DNA of 18,796 nucleotides from Betaproteobacteria bacterium. GTDB lineage: Bacteria; Pseudomonadota; Gammaproteobacteria; Burkholderiales; Thiobacillaceae. Of this stretch, positions 12,339 to 18,796 are shown piece after piece. The stretch covers positions 1-18,796 of the forward strand of contig VGVU01000014.1 of NCBI GenBank assembly GCA_016873905.1. Direction: 5' to 3'. The notes below the pieces were generated by a model. It was not told the DNA's origin and made no database searches. It was given only the letters and a program-made list of their open reading frames with translations. The position numbers and the translations under genes were made by a program. Numbering within the stretch: position 1 is the first letter of the stretch; every line of letters begins with the position of its first letter.

Positions 12339-15095
12339 ATGGGAATCACCCGTCGTGAGTTTTTGAAGAATAGTGTGGCCGCCAGTGCGGCCGCGACCGT
12401 AGGTCTGCCGCTGTCTGAGCAGGCCGAGGCCGCTGTTGCCCAGTCCGAAGCGGGCTGGCAATGGGACAAGGGGGCCTGCCGTTTCTGCGGCGTTGGTTGC
12501 GGCATCATGATTGCGACCAAGGGTGGCCGTATTGTGGCTACCAAGGGCGATCCCAAGGCGCCGGTCAACAAGGGTCTGAACTGCGTGAAGGGCTACTTCA
12601 ACGGCAAGATCATGTATGGCCAGGATCGTTTGACCCAGCCGTTGCTGCGCATGACCGATGGCAAGTTCGACAAGAAGGGTAAGTTCGTGCCCGTGTCGTG
12701 GGATACTGCCATGGATGTCATGGTTGAAAAATTCCTTGCGGCCTATAAGGAAAAGGGCCCGCACGGCGTTGGCCTGTTTGCTTCCGGGCAGTGGACGGTG
12801 CCGGAAGGCTATGTGGCTGCAAAGCTCTGGAAGGTCGGTTTCCGTTCCAATAACATCGACCCCAACGCCCGCCACTGTATGGCCTCGGCCGTGGCGGCCT
12901 TCATGCAGACCTTCGGCATCGACGAGCCGGCCGGTAGCTATGACGACATCGAGCACACCGATACCGCCGTGTTGTGGGGTGCCAACATGGCCGAGATGCA
13001 CCCGATCCTCTGGTCGCGCATCACCGACCGGCGTCTGACCCACAAGGACATGAAGGTGATCAACCTGTCCACCTATTCGAACATGTCTTCGGATATCGCC
13101 GACCTTGAGATCGTGTTCAAACCCAGCGGCGACCTTTCCATTCAGAATTACATCGCCCGCGAGATCATCAAGCGCAATGCCGTGAACTGGGACTTCGTCA
13201 AGAAGCACACCGTGTTCGCCACCGGTCCCTACGACATCGGTTATGGCTTCCGTCCGAGGAACGCCGACAAGTTCGCCTCGCCGGCCGAGATGGAAGTGGT
13301 CAAGAACGAACAGACGCGCGTCCTTGATAAATGGGAGGCCATTGGCCAACGCAGGAAAGAGGGCGATGTCGTGGCGCAGGCCAATGCCGCTACCGCAGGC
13401 CGGGACTGGGCCATTTCCTTCGAGGATTTTGCCAAGGCGCTGGAGCCGTATGATGCCGACTATGTGGTGGCAACGGCCAAGGGCGACCCCGACGAATCGG
13501 CTGAGGTGTTCAAGGCCAAGATCAAGGAACTCGCCGATTACTACTGCGACCCGAAGCGCAAGGTGGTGTCCTACTGGACCATGGGCTTCAACCAGCACCA
13601 GCGTGGCACCTGGGTCAACGAGCAGGTTTACATGAACCACATGCTGGTCGGCAAGCAATCGATGCCGGGTAATGGCGCCTTCTCCCTGACCGGGCAGCCG
13701 TCTGCCTGCGGTACCGCGCGCGAGGTCGGCACCTTTGCTCACCGTCTGCCGGCTGATATGGTGGTGATGAACCCGAAACACCGCGAGTTTTCCGAGAAGA
13801 TCTGGAAACTGCCGGCCAAGACCCTCAACCCGCAGATGGGTAGCCATTACCTCAAGATCATGCGTGATCTGGAAGATGGTACCTGCAAGTGGGCCATGGT
13901 TCAGGTCAATAACCCGTGGCAGAACACCGCCAACCTGAATCACTGGATCAAGGGCGCCCGCGAGATGGATAACTTCATCATCTGTTGCGACGGCTATCCC
14001 ACGGTGTCTGCAAAGGTGGCCGACCTGGTCCTGCCCGCCGCGATGATCTTTGAAAAATGGGGTCTCTACGGCAACGCCGAACGGCGCACCCAGTGCTGGC
14101 GGCAGCAGGTCAAGCCGGTGGGCGAGGCGCGTGGCGATATGTGGATCCTGCTCGAGATGGCCAAACGCATCAAGATCAAGGATTGTTGGGGCGAGCAAAA
14201 GATTCCGGGCCTGAAGGCCGCCGGTTTTGAAGACGGCAAAATACCGTCCGTACTGGATGAGGCCGTCAAGATGGGCTACAACCCGGATGCCAGCCTCTAC
14301 GATGCCTTGTTTGCGACTCCGAAGAACAAGAAATATGCCTGGCCGGATCCGGTGGCCAAGGGCCATGGCAATCATATTGCCGAGAACCTGGGCTTTTTCG
14401 TTGAGAAGGCGATGTTCGAGGAATATCGCGAGTTTGGTAACGGCAAGGCGCACGACCTCGCCCCGTTCGATGTCTATTACGACGATGCGGTGCGCGGTCT
14501 GAAGTGGCCGGTGATGCTGAAGGATGGCAAGTGGACCGAGACCGAATGGCGCTTCAACTCCGATTATGACTCCTATTGCAAGCCGGGCAGTGGCATTGAC
14601 TTTTATGGCAACAACGGTGCCTCACTGGTCATGGGCGATCTCGATAAGCCGGGTGACGGCAGCGTCAAGGTCAAACTCGACGGCAAGGCCAAGATCTACT
14701 TCCGCCCCTATGCCACCCCGGTTGAAGAGCCGGACTCCAACTTCAATCTCTGGCTGTGTACGGGCCGCGTTCTGGAACACTGGCATTCCGGTTCGATGAC
14801 CCGTCGCGTGCCCGAACTGCACCGCGCCGTGCCCAACGCCGTGTGCTGGATCCATCCCAAGGATGCCGATGCGCGCGGTCTGAAGCGCAACGATCTGGTC
14901 TGGGTCGAGTCGCGGCGCGGCAAGGTCAAGGTGCGGGTCGAGACCGGTGGGCGCAACCGCGTACCGCGCGGCACAGTCTATGTGCCATGGTTCGACGAAT
15001 CCGTGCTGATCAACAAGGTCTGCCTGGATGCGACCTGCCCGATCTCGAAAGAGACCGACTTCAAGAAGTGCTCGGTGAAGGTCTACAAGGCCTGA
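12339..15095 (+). CDS. napA: Periplasmic nitrate reductase catalytic subunit NapA (long form)
   Basis: This 918-residue Mo-bis-MGD enzyme reduces nitrate to nitrite in the periplasm. The Tat signal is TRREFLKNS (from about residue 4), with a probable cleavage after the AEA at about 29-31. The [4Fe-4S] ligands are C47, C50, C54 and C82. The predicted molybdenum ligand is C180 in NARHCMAS. At 918 residues it is about 90 longer than most alpha-, beta- and gammaproteobacterial NapA and close to the epsilonproteobacterial form. Much of the excess seems to lie in a charged, Ala-rich stretch at about residues 300-390. The ribosome-binding site AAGGAG (12325-12330) is well placed. Partners encoded here are NapD (chaperone), NapG/NapH (electron input) and NapB (dihaem cytochrome). 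Confidence 0.97.
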   Translation: MGITRREFLKNSVAASAAATVGLPLSEQAEAAVAQSEAGWQWDKGACRFCGVGCGIMIATKGGRIVATKGDPKAPVNKGLNCVKGYFNGKIMYGQDRLTQPLLRMTDGKFDKKGKFVPVSWDTAMDVMVEKFLAAYKEKGPHGVGLFASGQWTVPEGYVAAKLWKVGFRSNNIDPNARHCMASAVAAFMQTFGIDEPAGSYDDIEHTDTAVLWGANMAEMHPILWSRITDRRLTHKDMKVINLSTYSNMSSDIADLEIVFKPSGDLSIQNYIAREIIKRNAVNWDFVKKHTVFATGPYDIGYGFRPRNADKFASPAEMEVVKNEQTRVLDKWEAIGQRRKEGDVVAQANAATAGRDWAISFEDFAKALEPYDADYVVATAKGDPDESAEVFKAKIKELADYYCDPKRKVVSYWTMGFNQHQRGTWVNEQVYMNHMLVGKQSMPGNGAFSLTGQPSACGTAREVGTFAHRLPADMVVMNPKHREFSEKIWKLPAKTLNPQMGSHYLKIMRDLEDGTCKWAMVQVNNPWQNTANLNHWIKGAREMDNFIICCDGYPTVSAKVADLVLPAAMIFEKWGLYGNAERRTQCWRQQVKPVGEARGDMWILLEMAKRIKIKDCWGEQKIPGLKAAGFEDGKIPSVLDEAVKMGYNPDASLYDALFATPKNKKYAWPDPVAKGHGNHIAENLGFFVEKAMFEEYREFGNGKAHDLAPFDVYYDDAVRGLKWPVMLKDGKWTETEWRFNSDYDSYCKPGSGIDFYGNNGASLVMGDLDKPGDGSVKVKLDGKAKIYFRPYATPVEEPDSNFNLWLCTGRVLEHWHSGSMTRRVPELHRAVPNAVCWIHPKDADARGLKRNDLVWVESRRGKVKVRVETGGRNRVPRGTVYVPWFDESVLINKVCLDATCPISKETDFKKCSVKVYKA

Positions 15096-15105
15096 TCCTG
15101 ACAAG

Positions 15106-15148
15106 ACGGCCTCCCTCCAGGGAGGCCGTGGTGAGGGGGCTCCTCACC
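15106..15148 (+). other. Tandem hairpins in the napA-napG spacer
   Basis: Two adjacent perfect hairpins follow the napA stop: an 11-bp stem with a CC centre (15106-15116 with 15119-15129) and a 7-bp stem GGTGAGG / CCTCACC (15130-15136 with 15142-15148). Neither has a T-tract. Rather than an intrinsic terminator, they probably protect the napA mRNA 3' end or partly attenuate transcription, giving more NapA than NapG/H/B. Confidence 0.55.
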
Positions 15149-15203
15149 CGGTGACATAGCGTGCCTCCGGGTAAGTGGCTCCAAAGATTATGGGAAACGA
15201 AGT

Positions 15204-15980
15204 ATGTCCGCCGACCGTCGCGATTTTCTGGTGCGCTTGATGCAGGGAGCGACCTTGGCCTCCACTGGGGGCTTGGGTTGGGCTTATCTGTTGCGTCAGG
15301 AGGCCCGCGCGCAGCCCTTTGCGCTACGCCCTCCGGGCGCCTTGCCAGGCGATGATTTCAATGCTGCCTGTATCAAGTGCGGCCAGTGTGTGGTGGCCTG
15401 TCCCTTTGACACCCTCAAGCTGGAACCGGCCGGCGGCAACCTGCCCATCGGCATGCCGTTCTTTGAGCCGCGTCAGATTCCGTGCTATTTGTGCCCGACC
15501 ATTCCTTGCATGAAGGCCTGTCCGACCGGGGCCTTGTCGCCGAAGCTGAAAGATATCAATGACTCACGCATGGGCCTGGCCGTTATTGATACCGAGAACT
15601 GCCTGTCTTGGAAGGGCCTGCGCTGCGAGATCTGTCACCGCGAATGCCCGATCAAGGGCAAGGCCATCACGCTTGAGACGCATCCACGGCAGATCTCCAA
15701 ACACGCGATGTTTATCCCGGTGGTGCATTCGAATGCCTGCACGGGGTGCGGTATTTGCGTGCGCGCCTGTCCGACAACCGAGCCGGCGATCCGCATCCTT
15801 CCGCATGCCTTGATACAGGGCAAGATTGGCGATCATTACCGCTTGGGCTGGACCCGTGAGGATTCCATTACCCAGGAGTTCGATGCCTCGGGTGCCGCGC
15901 CGACCATAAGCGCACCAACCAACGCGCCGTCCGGCCCGGTCAAGGGTAAGGCGACCGATTATCTGAATGAGGGGCTATAA
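15204..15980 (+). CDS. napG: NapG, periplasmic ferredoxin-type subunit with four [4Fe-4S] motifs
   Basis: This 258-residue protein carries a twin-arginine signal (DRRDFLVRLMQGATL from about residue 4) for export of a folded Fe-S protein. Four cysteine groups follow, each fit for a [4Fe-4S] cluster: CIKCGQCVVACP (about 58-69), CYLCPTIPCMKACP (about 94-107), CLSWKGLRCEICHRECP (about 134-150) and CTGCGICVRACP (about 180-191). With NapH it forms a quinol-oxidising unit that passes electrons to NapB/NapA. In Wolinella this pair supports Nap without NapC. The start ATG at 15204 has a modest ribosome-binding site (GGGAAACGAAG). Its stop touches the napH start directly. Confidence 0.95.
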   Translation: MSADRRDFLVRLMQGATLASTGGLGWAYLLRQEARAQPFALRPPGALPGDDFNAACIKCGQCVVACPFDTLKLEPAGGNLPIGMPFFEPRQIPCYLCPTIPCMKACPTGALSPKLKDINDSRMGLAVIDTENCLSWKGLRCEICHRECPIKGKAITLETHPRQISKHAMFIPVVHSNACTGCGICVRACPTTEPAIRILPHALIQGKIGDHYRLGWTREDSITQEFDASGAAPTISAPTNAPSGPVKGKATDYLNEGL

Positions 15981-16886
15981 ATGAGTCACCCAGCCCCCTC
16001 CGGTCTTGCCGCCCGCCTGTGGCAATGGCGTTACATTCTTCTGCGCCGCGTGTCGCAATTCATCATTCTTTTGCTGTTCTTTGGGACGGTGCACTGGGGT
16101 TGGGAGGTCGCCAAGGATGTGCCCCTCTTGTCGGGCAACCTCTCGGGTTCCAAGTTCATTGGCCTCATCCCGATGGCGGATCCCTTTGCCGCGCTGCAGA
16201 TCTTTCTTGCTGGCCATGTCTTGCAGACCGAGGCGATTCTGGGTGCGGCGATCGTGCTGGGTTTCTATATTCTGGTCGGAGGGCGGGTCTTCTGCGCCTG
16301 GGCGTGTCCGGTTAATCCGGTGACCGATCTGGCGGGCTGGTTGCGGACGCGCTTTGATATCCGTCCGACCTTCATCCTGCCGCGCAACACGCGTTACTTT
16401 GTGCTGGTTCTGACCCTGATCCTGTCCGTTTTGACCGGCGTGGCGGCGTTCGAATGGGTGAGCCCCGTGGGCATGATGCACCGCGAGATTATTTTTGGGT
16501 TGGGTTTTGGGGCGGCGGTGTTGCTCGCCATCTTCCTGTTTGACCTGTTTATCCTGAAGCACGGCTGGTGTGGCCATCTGTGCCCCCTGGGGGCCTTCTG
16601 GTCCGTGGTGGGCAAGGTCAACCCTACGCTTCGGGTCCGTTTTGACAAGACAACCTGCACCCACTGCGGTGAGTGTGCCAAGGTCTGTCCTGAACCTCAG
16701 GTGCTGAATCTGAAGCTCCTGGAGGAAAAAGGTTTCGTGTTCTCCGGCGAGTGCAGCAATTGTGGACGCTGCACGCCGGTGTGCCCGGAAAATAGCCTGG
16801 TTTTTGATTTCAAGCCCCTGATCCGTGCGCATAACGCACAGGCGCAGGGTTCTGTTTCCGTGAGTGAGACGCAAAGGAGAGTGTGA
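15981..16886 (+). CDS. napH: NapH, membrane quinol dehydrogenase subunit
   Basis: This 301-residue inner-membrane protein has about four transmembrane segments (around residues 25-45, 70-95, 135-155 and 170-190). Two CX3CP motifs, CAWACPVNP (about 106) and CGHLCPLGA (about 197), are typical of NapH. Two C-terminal [4Fe-4S] groups follow: CTHCGECAKVCP and CSNCGRCTPVCP (about 226-270). In the family it takes electrons from menaquinol or ubiquinol and hands them to NapG. The start codon follows the napG TAA with no gap, and the stop overlaps the napB ATG (TGATG), so napG, napH and napB are translationally coupled. Confidence 0.95.
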   Translation: MSHPAPSGLAARLWQWRYILLRRVSQFIILLLFFGTVHWGWEVAKDVPLLSGNLSGSKFIGLIPMADPFAALQIFLAGHVLQTEAILGAAIVLGFYILVGGRVFCAWACPVNPVTDLAGWLRTRFDIRPTFILPRNTRYFVLVLTLILSVLTGVAAFEWVSPVGMMHREIIFGLGFGAAVLLAIFLFDLFILKHGWCGHLCPLGAFWSVVGKVNPTLRVRFDKTTCTHCGECAKVCPEPQVLNLKLLEEKGFVFSGECSNCGRCTPVCPENSLVFDFKPLIRAHNAQAQGSVSVSETQRRV

Positions 16887-17374
16887 TGAGCAAGAATATG
16901 GCATGGGCTGGACTGTTGGCTGGCGCAATTTTGGGTCTTTCCGGCTGTAGCCAGACGACCAAGGCACCCACCGTAAAGGTGGCCGCGATCAATGACGCAT
17001 CCCTGGGTCTGGAAAAGACCAGCGTCTATGATGTACCGACCCCCCCGGTGACGCAGTATTCCAAGGCGGATCCGGGATCTTCCAAGTCGCTTGGGGTCTC
17101 GTATCACACGGCCCCCCCGCAGGTTCCGCACAATATCGATGATTTTGTGCCGGTGACTCGGGACAGCAACATGTGTGTGGCTTGCCATAACACACCGGAC
17201 CTGATCGGCGCCAAACTCGAAAAGGGTCAGGCTACCCCAACACCGCGCAGTCACTATGTTGGCAAGACCAATGACCTTTACATGGGTCGCTGGAATTGCG
17301 TCCAGTGTCACCGCCCGCAGGCAGATTCCGCTCTTCTGGTCGAGAGCGTGTTCAGGCCGGATAGACTCAACTGA
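16886..17374 (+). CDS. napB: NapB, dihaem cytochrome c subunit, predicted lipoprotein
   Basis: This 162-residue protein has two c-type haem motifs, C97-VA-C100-H101 and C138-VQ-C141-H142. H74 and H82 are candidate distal ligands, giving bis-His haems as in known NapB. It passes electrons from NapG/H to NapA in the periplasm. Unusually, the N-terminus (LLAGAILGLSGC) is a lipoprotein signal: the lipobox LSGC places the lipidated cysteine at 21, followed by Ser. E. coli-type NapB has a cleaved Sec signal and is soluble. A strong ribosome-binding site AAAGGAGAG precedes it inside the napH end. ATG 16886 is chosen; a GTG one codon earlier is possible. It is the last gene of the operon. Confidence 0.93.
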   Translation: MSKNMAWAGLLAGAILGLSGCSQTTKAPTVKVAAINDASLGLEKTSVYDVPTPPVTQYSKADPGSSKSLGVSYHTAPPQVPHNIDDFVPVTRDSNMCVACHNTPDLIGAKLEKGQATPTPRSHYVGKTNDLYMGRWNCVQCHRPQADSALLVESVFRPDRLN

Positions 17375-17400
17375 GATCGTACCGAGAGCGTTGATCTCAG
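17371..17400 (+). other. Hairpin at the napB stop codon
   Basis: CTGAGATC (17371-17378) and GATCTCAG (17393-17400) form a perfect 8-bp stem with a 14-nt loop that includes the napB stop. There is no T-tract. It may stabilise the 3' end. The next stretch, 17401-17518, is GC-rich and shows no gene or motif I recognise. Confidence 0.35.
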
Positions 17401-17518
17401 CCCGCCGCGGCGCCCGTCCGGATTGGACCGGGGCTGATCGGGTATGGCGCCCGGCGGGGATGCGCGACTGGGTCGCGCGTCCCGCGCTAACGCCATCGCG
17501 GCGGAGTTGAGAGAAAGG

Positions 17519-17570
17519 TTGCGTTGTAGGGCTGCGTTGTAGGGTTGCGCAGAAGGGCTGTATTAAAGGG
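17519..17570 (+). repeat. Four degenerate 13-bp tandem repeats
   Basis: The units are TTGCGTTGTAGGG, CTGCGTTGTAGGG, TTGCGCAGAAGGG and CTGTATTAAAGGG, with a partial fifth (CTGCATGGG, 17571-17579). The first two differ by one base; later units decay, but all keep the GGG end. The last units merge into the terminator at 17568-17592. No coding frame is apparent here. Confidence 0.6.
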
Positions 17571-17592
17571 CTGCATGGGTGCAGCCCTTTTT
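17568..17592 (+). terminator. Intrinsic terminator of the nap operon
   Basis: A perfect 8-bp stem GGGCTGCA / TGCAGCCC (17568-17575 with 17580-17587) with a TGGG loop is followed directly by TTTTT. It is the first strong terminator after napB, about 195 nt past its stop codon. Confidence 0.88.
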
Positions 17593-17598
17593 CTATGG

Positions 17599-17640
17599 GG
17601 GCGATTTTCGGGTAGCCGAGGATACGCCTTGCAATCGCCC
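17599..17640. repeat. 8-bp inverted repeat upstream of crcB
   Basis: GGGCGATT (17599-17606) and AATCGCCC (17633-17640) enclose a small TCGG-GTAG-CCGA hairpin. The right arm overlaps the predicted -35 box, so it would work as an operator-like DNA site, not as part of the mRNA leader, if that promoter is right. Confidence 0.3.
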
Positions 17641-17657
17641 GGGGGCCTCACTATCCT
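17629..17657 (+). promoter_or_regulatory. Putative sigma-70 promoter of crcB
   Basis: TTGCAA (4 of 6), a 17-nt spacer and TATCCT (4 of 6) predict a start near 17664, about 30 nt before the ATG at 17695. Both boxes are weak matches, but the spacing is ideal and it lies just past the nap terminator. Confidence 0.4.
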
Positions 17658-17694
17658 GTGGCCTCGGTTCGGGAAGAGGGGCTAGGGAATAGGG

Positions 17695-18078
17695 ATGGCG
17701 ATGGGCGGTTTAATTGCGGTAGGTATGGGCGCGGCACTGGGGGCCTGGCTCCGCTGGGGCTTGAGCCTCTGGCTGAATCCGCTCTTTCCGGCGCTGCCCT
17801 ATGGCACCTTGGCCGCCAACCTTCTGGGCGGCTATCTCGTGGGCCTTGCCCTGGCCTTTTTTCTGCACCACCCGGACCTGTCGCCGGAATGGCGCTTGTT
17901 TCTGGTGACCGGCTTTCTCGGCGGGTTGACGACCTTTTCGACCTTCTCGGCCGAGGTGTTTACCCAGATCGCGCGCGGACAGCTCGGCTGGGCCCTGCTG
18001 ACGGCGGGCCTGCATCTTTTTGGTTCGCTGTCGATGACCGCGCTGGGGGTCTGGAGCGCGCGGTTCTTACGCGGATGA
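17695..18078 (+). CDS. crcB: CrcB/FluC fluoride channel
   Basis: This 127-residue, four-helix inner-membrane protein is of the Fluc family. These proteins assemble as antiparallel dimers and let fluoride leave the cell. The motifs are GAWLRWGLS in helix 1, the conserved Asn in AANLLGGYLVG (helix 2), and GGLTTFSTFSAE (about 82-93), which holds the phenylalanines and threonines lining the pore. Length is normal for the family. ATG 17695 is used; a second in-frame ATG lies two codons later. No fluoride riboswitch was recognised upstream. The TauE-like gene starts 16 nt past the stop and may be co-transcribed. Confidence 0.95.
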   Translation: MAMGGLIAVGMGAALGAWLRWGLSLWLNPLFPALPYGTLAANLLGGYLVGLALAFFLHHPDLSPEWRLFLVTGFLGGLTTFSTFSAEVFTQIARGQLGWALLTAGLHLFGSLSMTALGVWSARFLRG

Positions 18079-18094
18079 GTGCGTCCTGGATGGC

Positions 18095-18796
18095 ATGACC
18101 CTGTCCGGTATCGACACCCTGGTGCTGTTTGCCGCCTCTCTGGCGGCCAATTTCTTCTCGGCCCTTTCGGGCGGAGGTGCGGGGCTTATCCAGTTCCCCA
18201 TCCTGATCTTTCTCGGCCTGAGTTTTGGGGTGGCACTGGCGACCCATAAGGTGGCGAGCGTATTTCTCGGCGTGGGCGCCATCCTGCGCCATTGGCGAGA
18301 AGGGCAACTGGCCAGGCGGGAGAGCGTCATCATCCTGGCGGCCGGGCTGCCGGGCGTGATCCTGGGGGCCTCGTGGGTGCTACAGGCCCCGGAACGGCCG
18401 ATGATTTTCCTGTTGGGCCTCCTGACCGCCGGGCTCGGTCTCTATTCCGTGTTCAAGCCGCAACTGGGCCTGACCCACGCGCCACGCAACTGGCATGGGG
18501 GCCGGTTGTGGCTGGGTGTGGCCGGGTTGTTTGTAGTGGGTTTTCTCAACGGCTCCATTACCTCGGGCACGGGCCTGTTCCTCACCCTGTGGCTGATCCG
18601 CTGGTTTGGTCTCGACTATCAGCGTGCCGTGGCCTACACCCTGATTCTGTGCGGATTCTTCTGGAACGGGACTGGCGCGCTGGTCTTGGGCACGCTGGGC
18701 ACGGTGGCCTGGGGCTGGATGCCGGCCCTGCTGGCGGGCTCCATCCTGGGCGGTTATCTCGGGACCCACCTGGCCATTCGCCAGGGCAATCGCTGG
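18095..18796 (+). CDS. TauE/SafE-family membrane transporter (partial, runs off window)
   Basis: The frame is open from ATG 18095 to the last base (234 codons) without a stop, so the 3' end is missing. The translation begins MTLSGIDTLVLFAASLAANF, then SALSGGGAGLIQFPILIFLGL (about 22-42), and is rich in Gly and Leu with about six hydrophobic helices. Two related halves are visible: the SGGGAGLIQFP region of the first and NGSITSGTGLFLTLWLIRWFG of the second. This is the pattern of TauE/SafE sulfite or organosulfonate exporters. The transported anion is not determinable; sulfite or another sulfur anion is the family guess. It lies 16 nt after crcB on the same strand with only a weak ribosome-binding site. 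Confidence 0.85.
   Translation, partial: MTLSGIDTLVLFAASLAANFFSALSGGGAGLIQFPILIFLGLSFGVALATHKVASVFLGVGAILRHWREGQLARRESVIILAAGLPGVILGASWVLQAPERPMIFLLGLLTAGLGLYSVFKPQLGLTHAPRNWHGGRLWLGVAGLFVVGFLNGSITSGTGLFLTLWLIRWFGLDYQRAVAYTLILCGFFWNGTGALVLGTLGTVAWGWMPALLAGSILGGYLGTHLAIRQGNRW

Noticed and set aside
17400..17518. Short coding gene after napB
   Set aside because: Open frames here are Arg/Pro-rich translations of GC-rich DNA without a ribosome-binding site.
17593..17694. Fluoride riboswitch before crcB
   Set aside because: I could not find the conserved GATGG-type and downstream elements of the crcB motif; only a simple inverted repeat is present, and it overlaps the likely -35 box.
18075..18098. 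ATG at 18075 overlapping the crcB stop as start of the TauE-type gene
   Set aside because: It is in a different frame and stops after seven codons; ATG 18095 opens the long transporter frame.

Overview
This GC-rich window reads like the chromosome of a proteobacterium, probably a beta- or gammaproteobacterium able to respire nitrate. The evidence is a complete-looking periplasmic nitrate reductase (nap) operon, a sigma-54 activator with a near-perfect sigma-54 promoter beside it, polyphosphate kinase 1, a group 2 truncated haemoglobin and CRP/FNR-type boxes. I cannot name the genus. No mobile element, CRISPR array, tRNA or rRNA was seen.

Layout. 1-1251: a minus-strand pair (truncated globin, then rhodanese) ending at a bidirectional terminator, preceded by an unusually elaborate control region. 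1252-4127: plus-strand genes for a PAS/AAA+/Fis sigma-54 activator, a TrpD2/YbiB-like protein and a small Rieske protein. 4224-7782: an FAD-dependent dehydrogenase of the COG2509 type and a radical SAM protein, 1 base apart. 7853-9633: a membrane-anchored GyrI-like protein and a fused SpmA-SpmB-type membrane protein. 9657-11708: ppk on the minus strand, convergent with spmAB and divergent from nap. 11709-12002: the nap control region. 12003-17374: napD-A-G-H-B. 17375-17694: a repeat-bearing spacer with a strong terminator and a putative crcB promoter. 17695-18796: a CrcB/FluC fluoride channel and the start of a TauE/SafE-type transporter that runs off the window.

The most interesting part is 971-1251. 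On the minus strand it has a consensus sigma-54 promoter (1108-1122), a predicted structured RNA of about 126 nt and a textbook intrinsic terminator (hairpin 980-1005, U7 at 971-977). The terminator lies between the promoter and the globin start codon. Upstream of the promoter are an IHF-like site, a 17-bp palindrome and a perfect 13-bp inverted repeat, followed at once by the divergent activator gene. This has the architecture of a self-contained activator-to-small-RNA switch, comparable in layout to LuxO-Qrr or CbrB-CrcZ but with unrelated sequence. The RNA has an unpaired segment resembling an anti-Shine-Dalgarno sequence, and it can pair over 9 nt with the napB ribosome-binding site. The RNA, its activator and its targets are predictions from sequence alone.

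The nap operon lacks napC. NapG and NapH are therefore the likely quinol-oxidising route. NapA is of the long (about 920 aa) form, and NapB carries a lipoprotein signal instead of the usual cleaved signal peptide.
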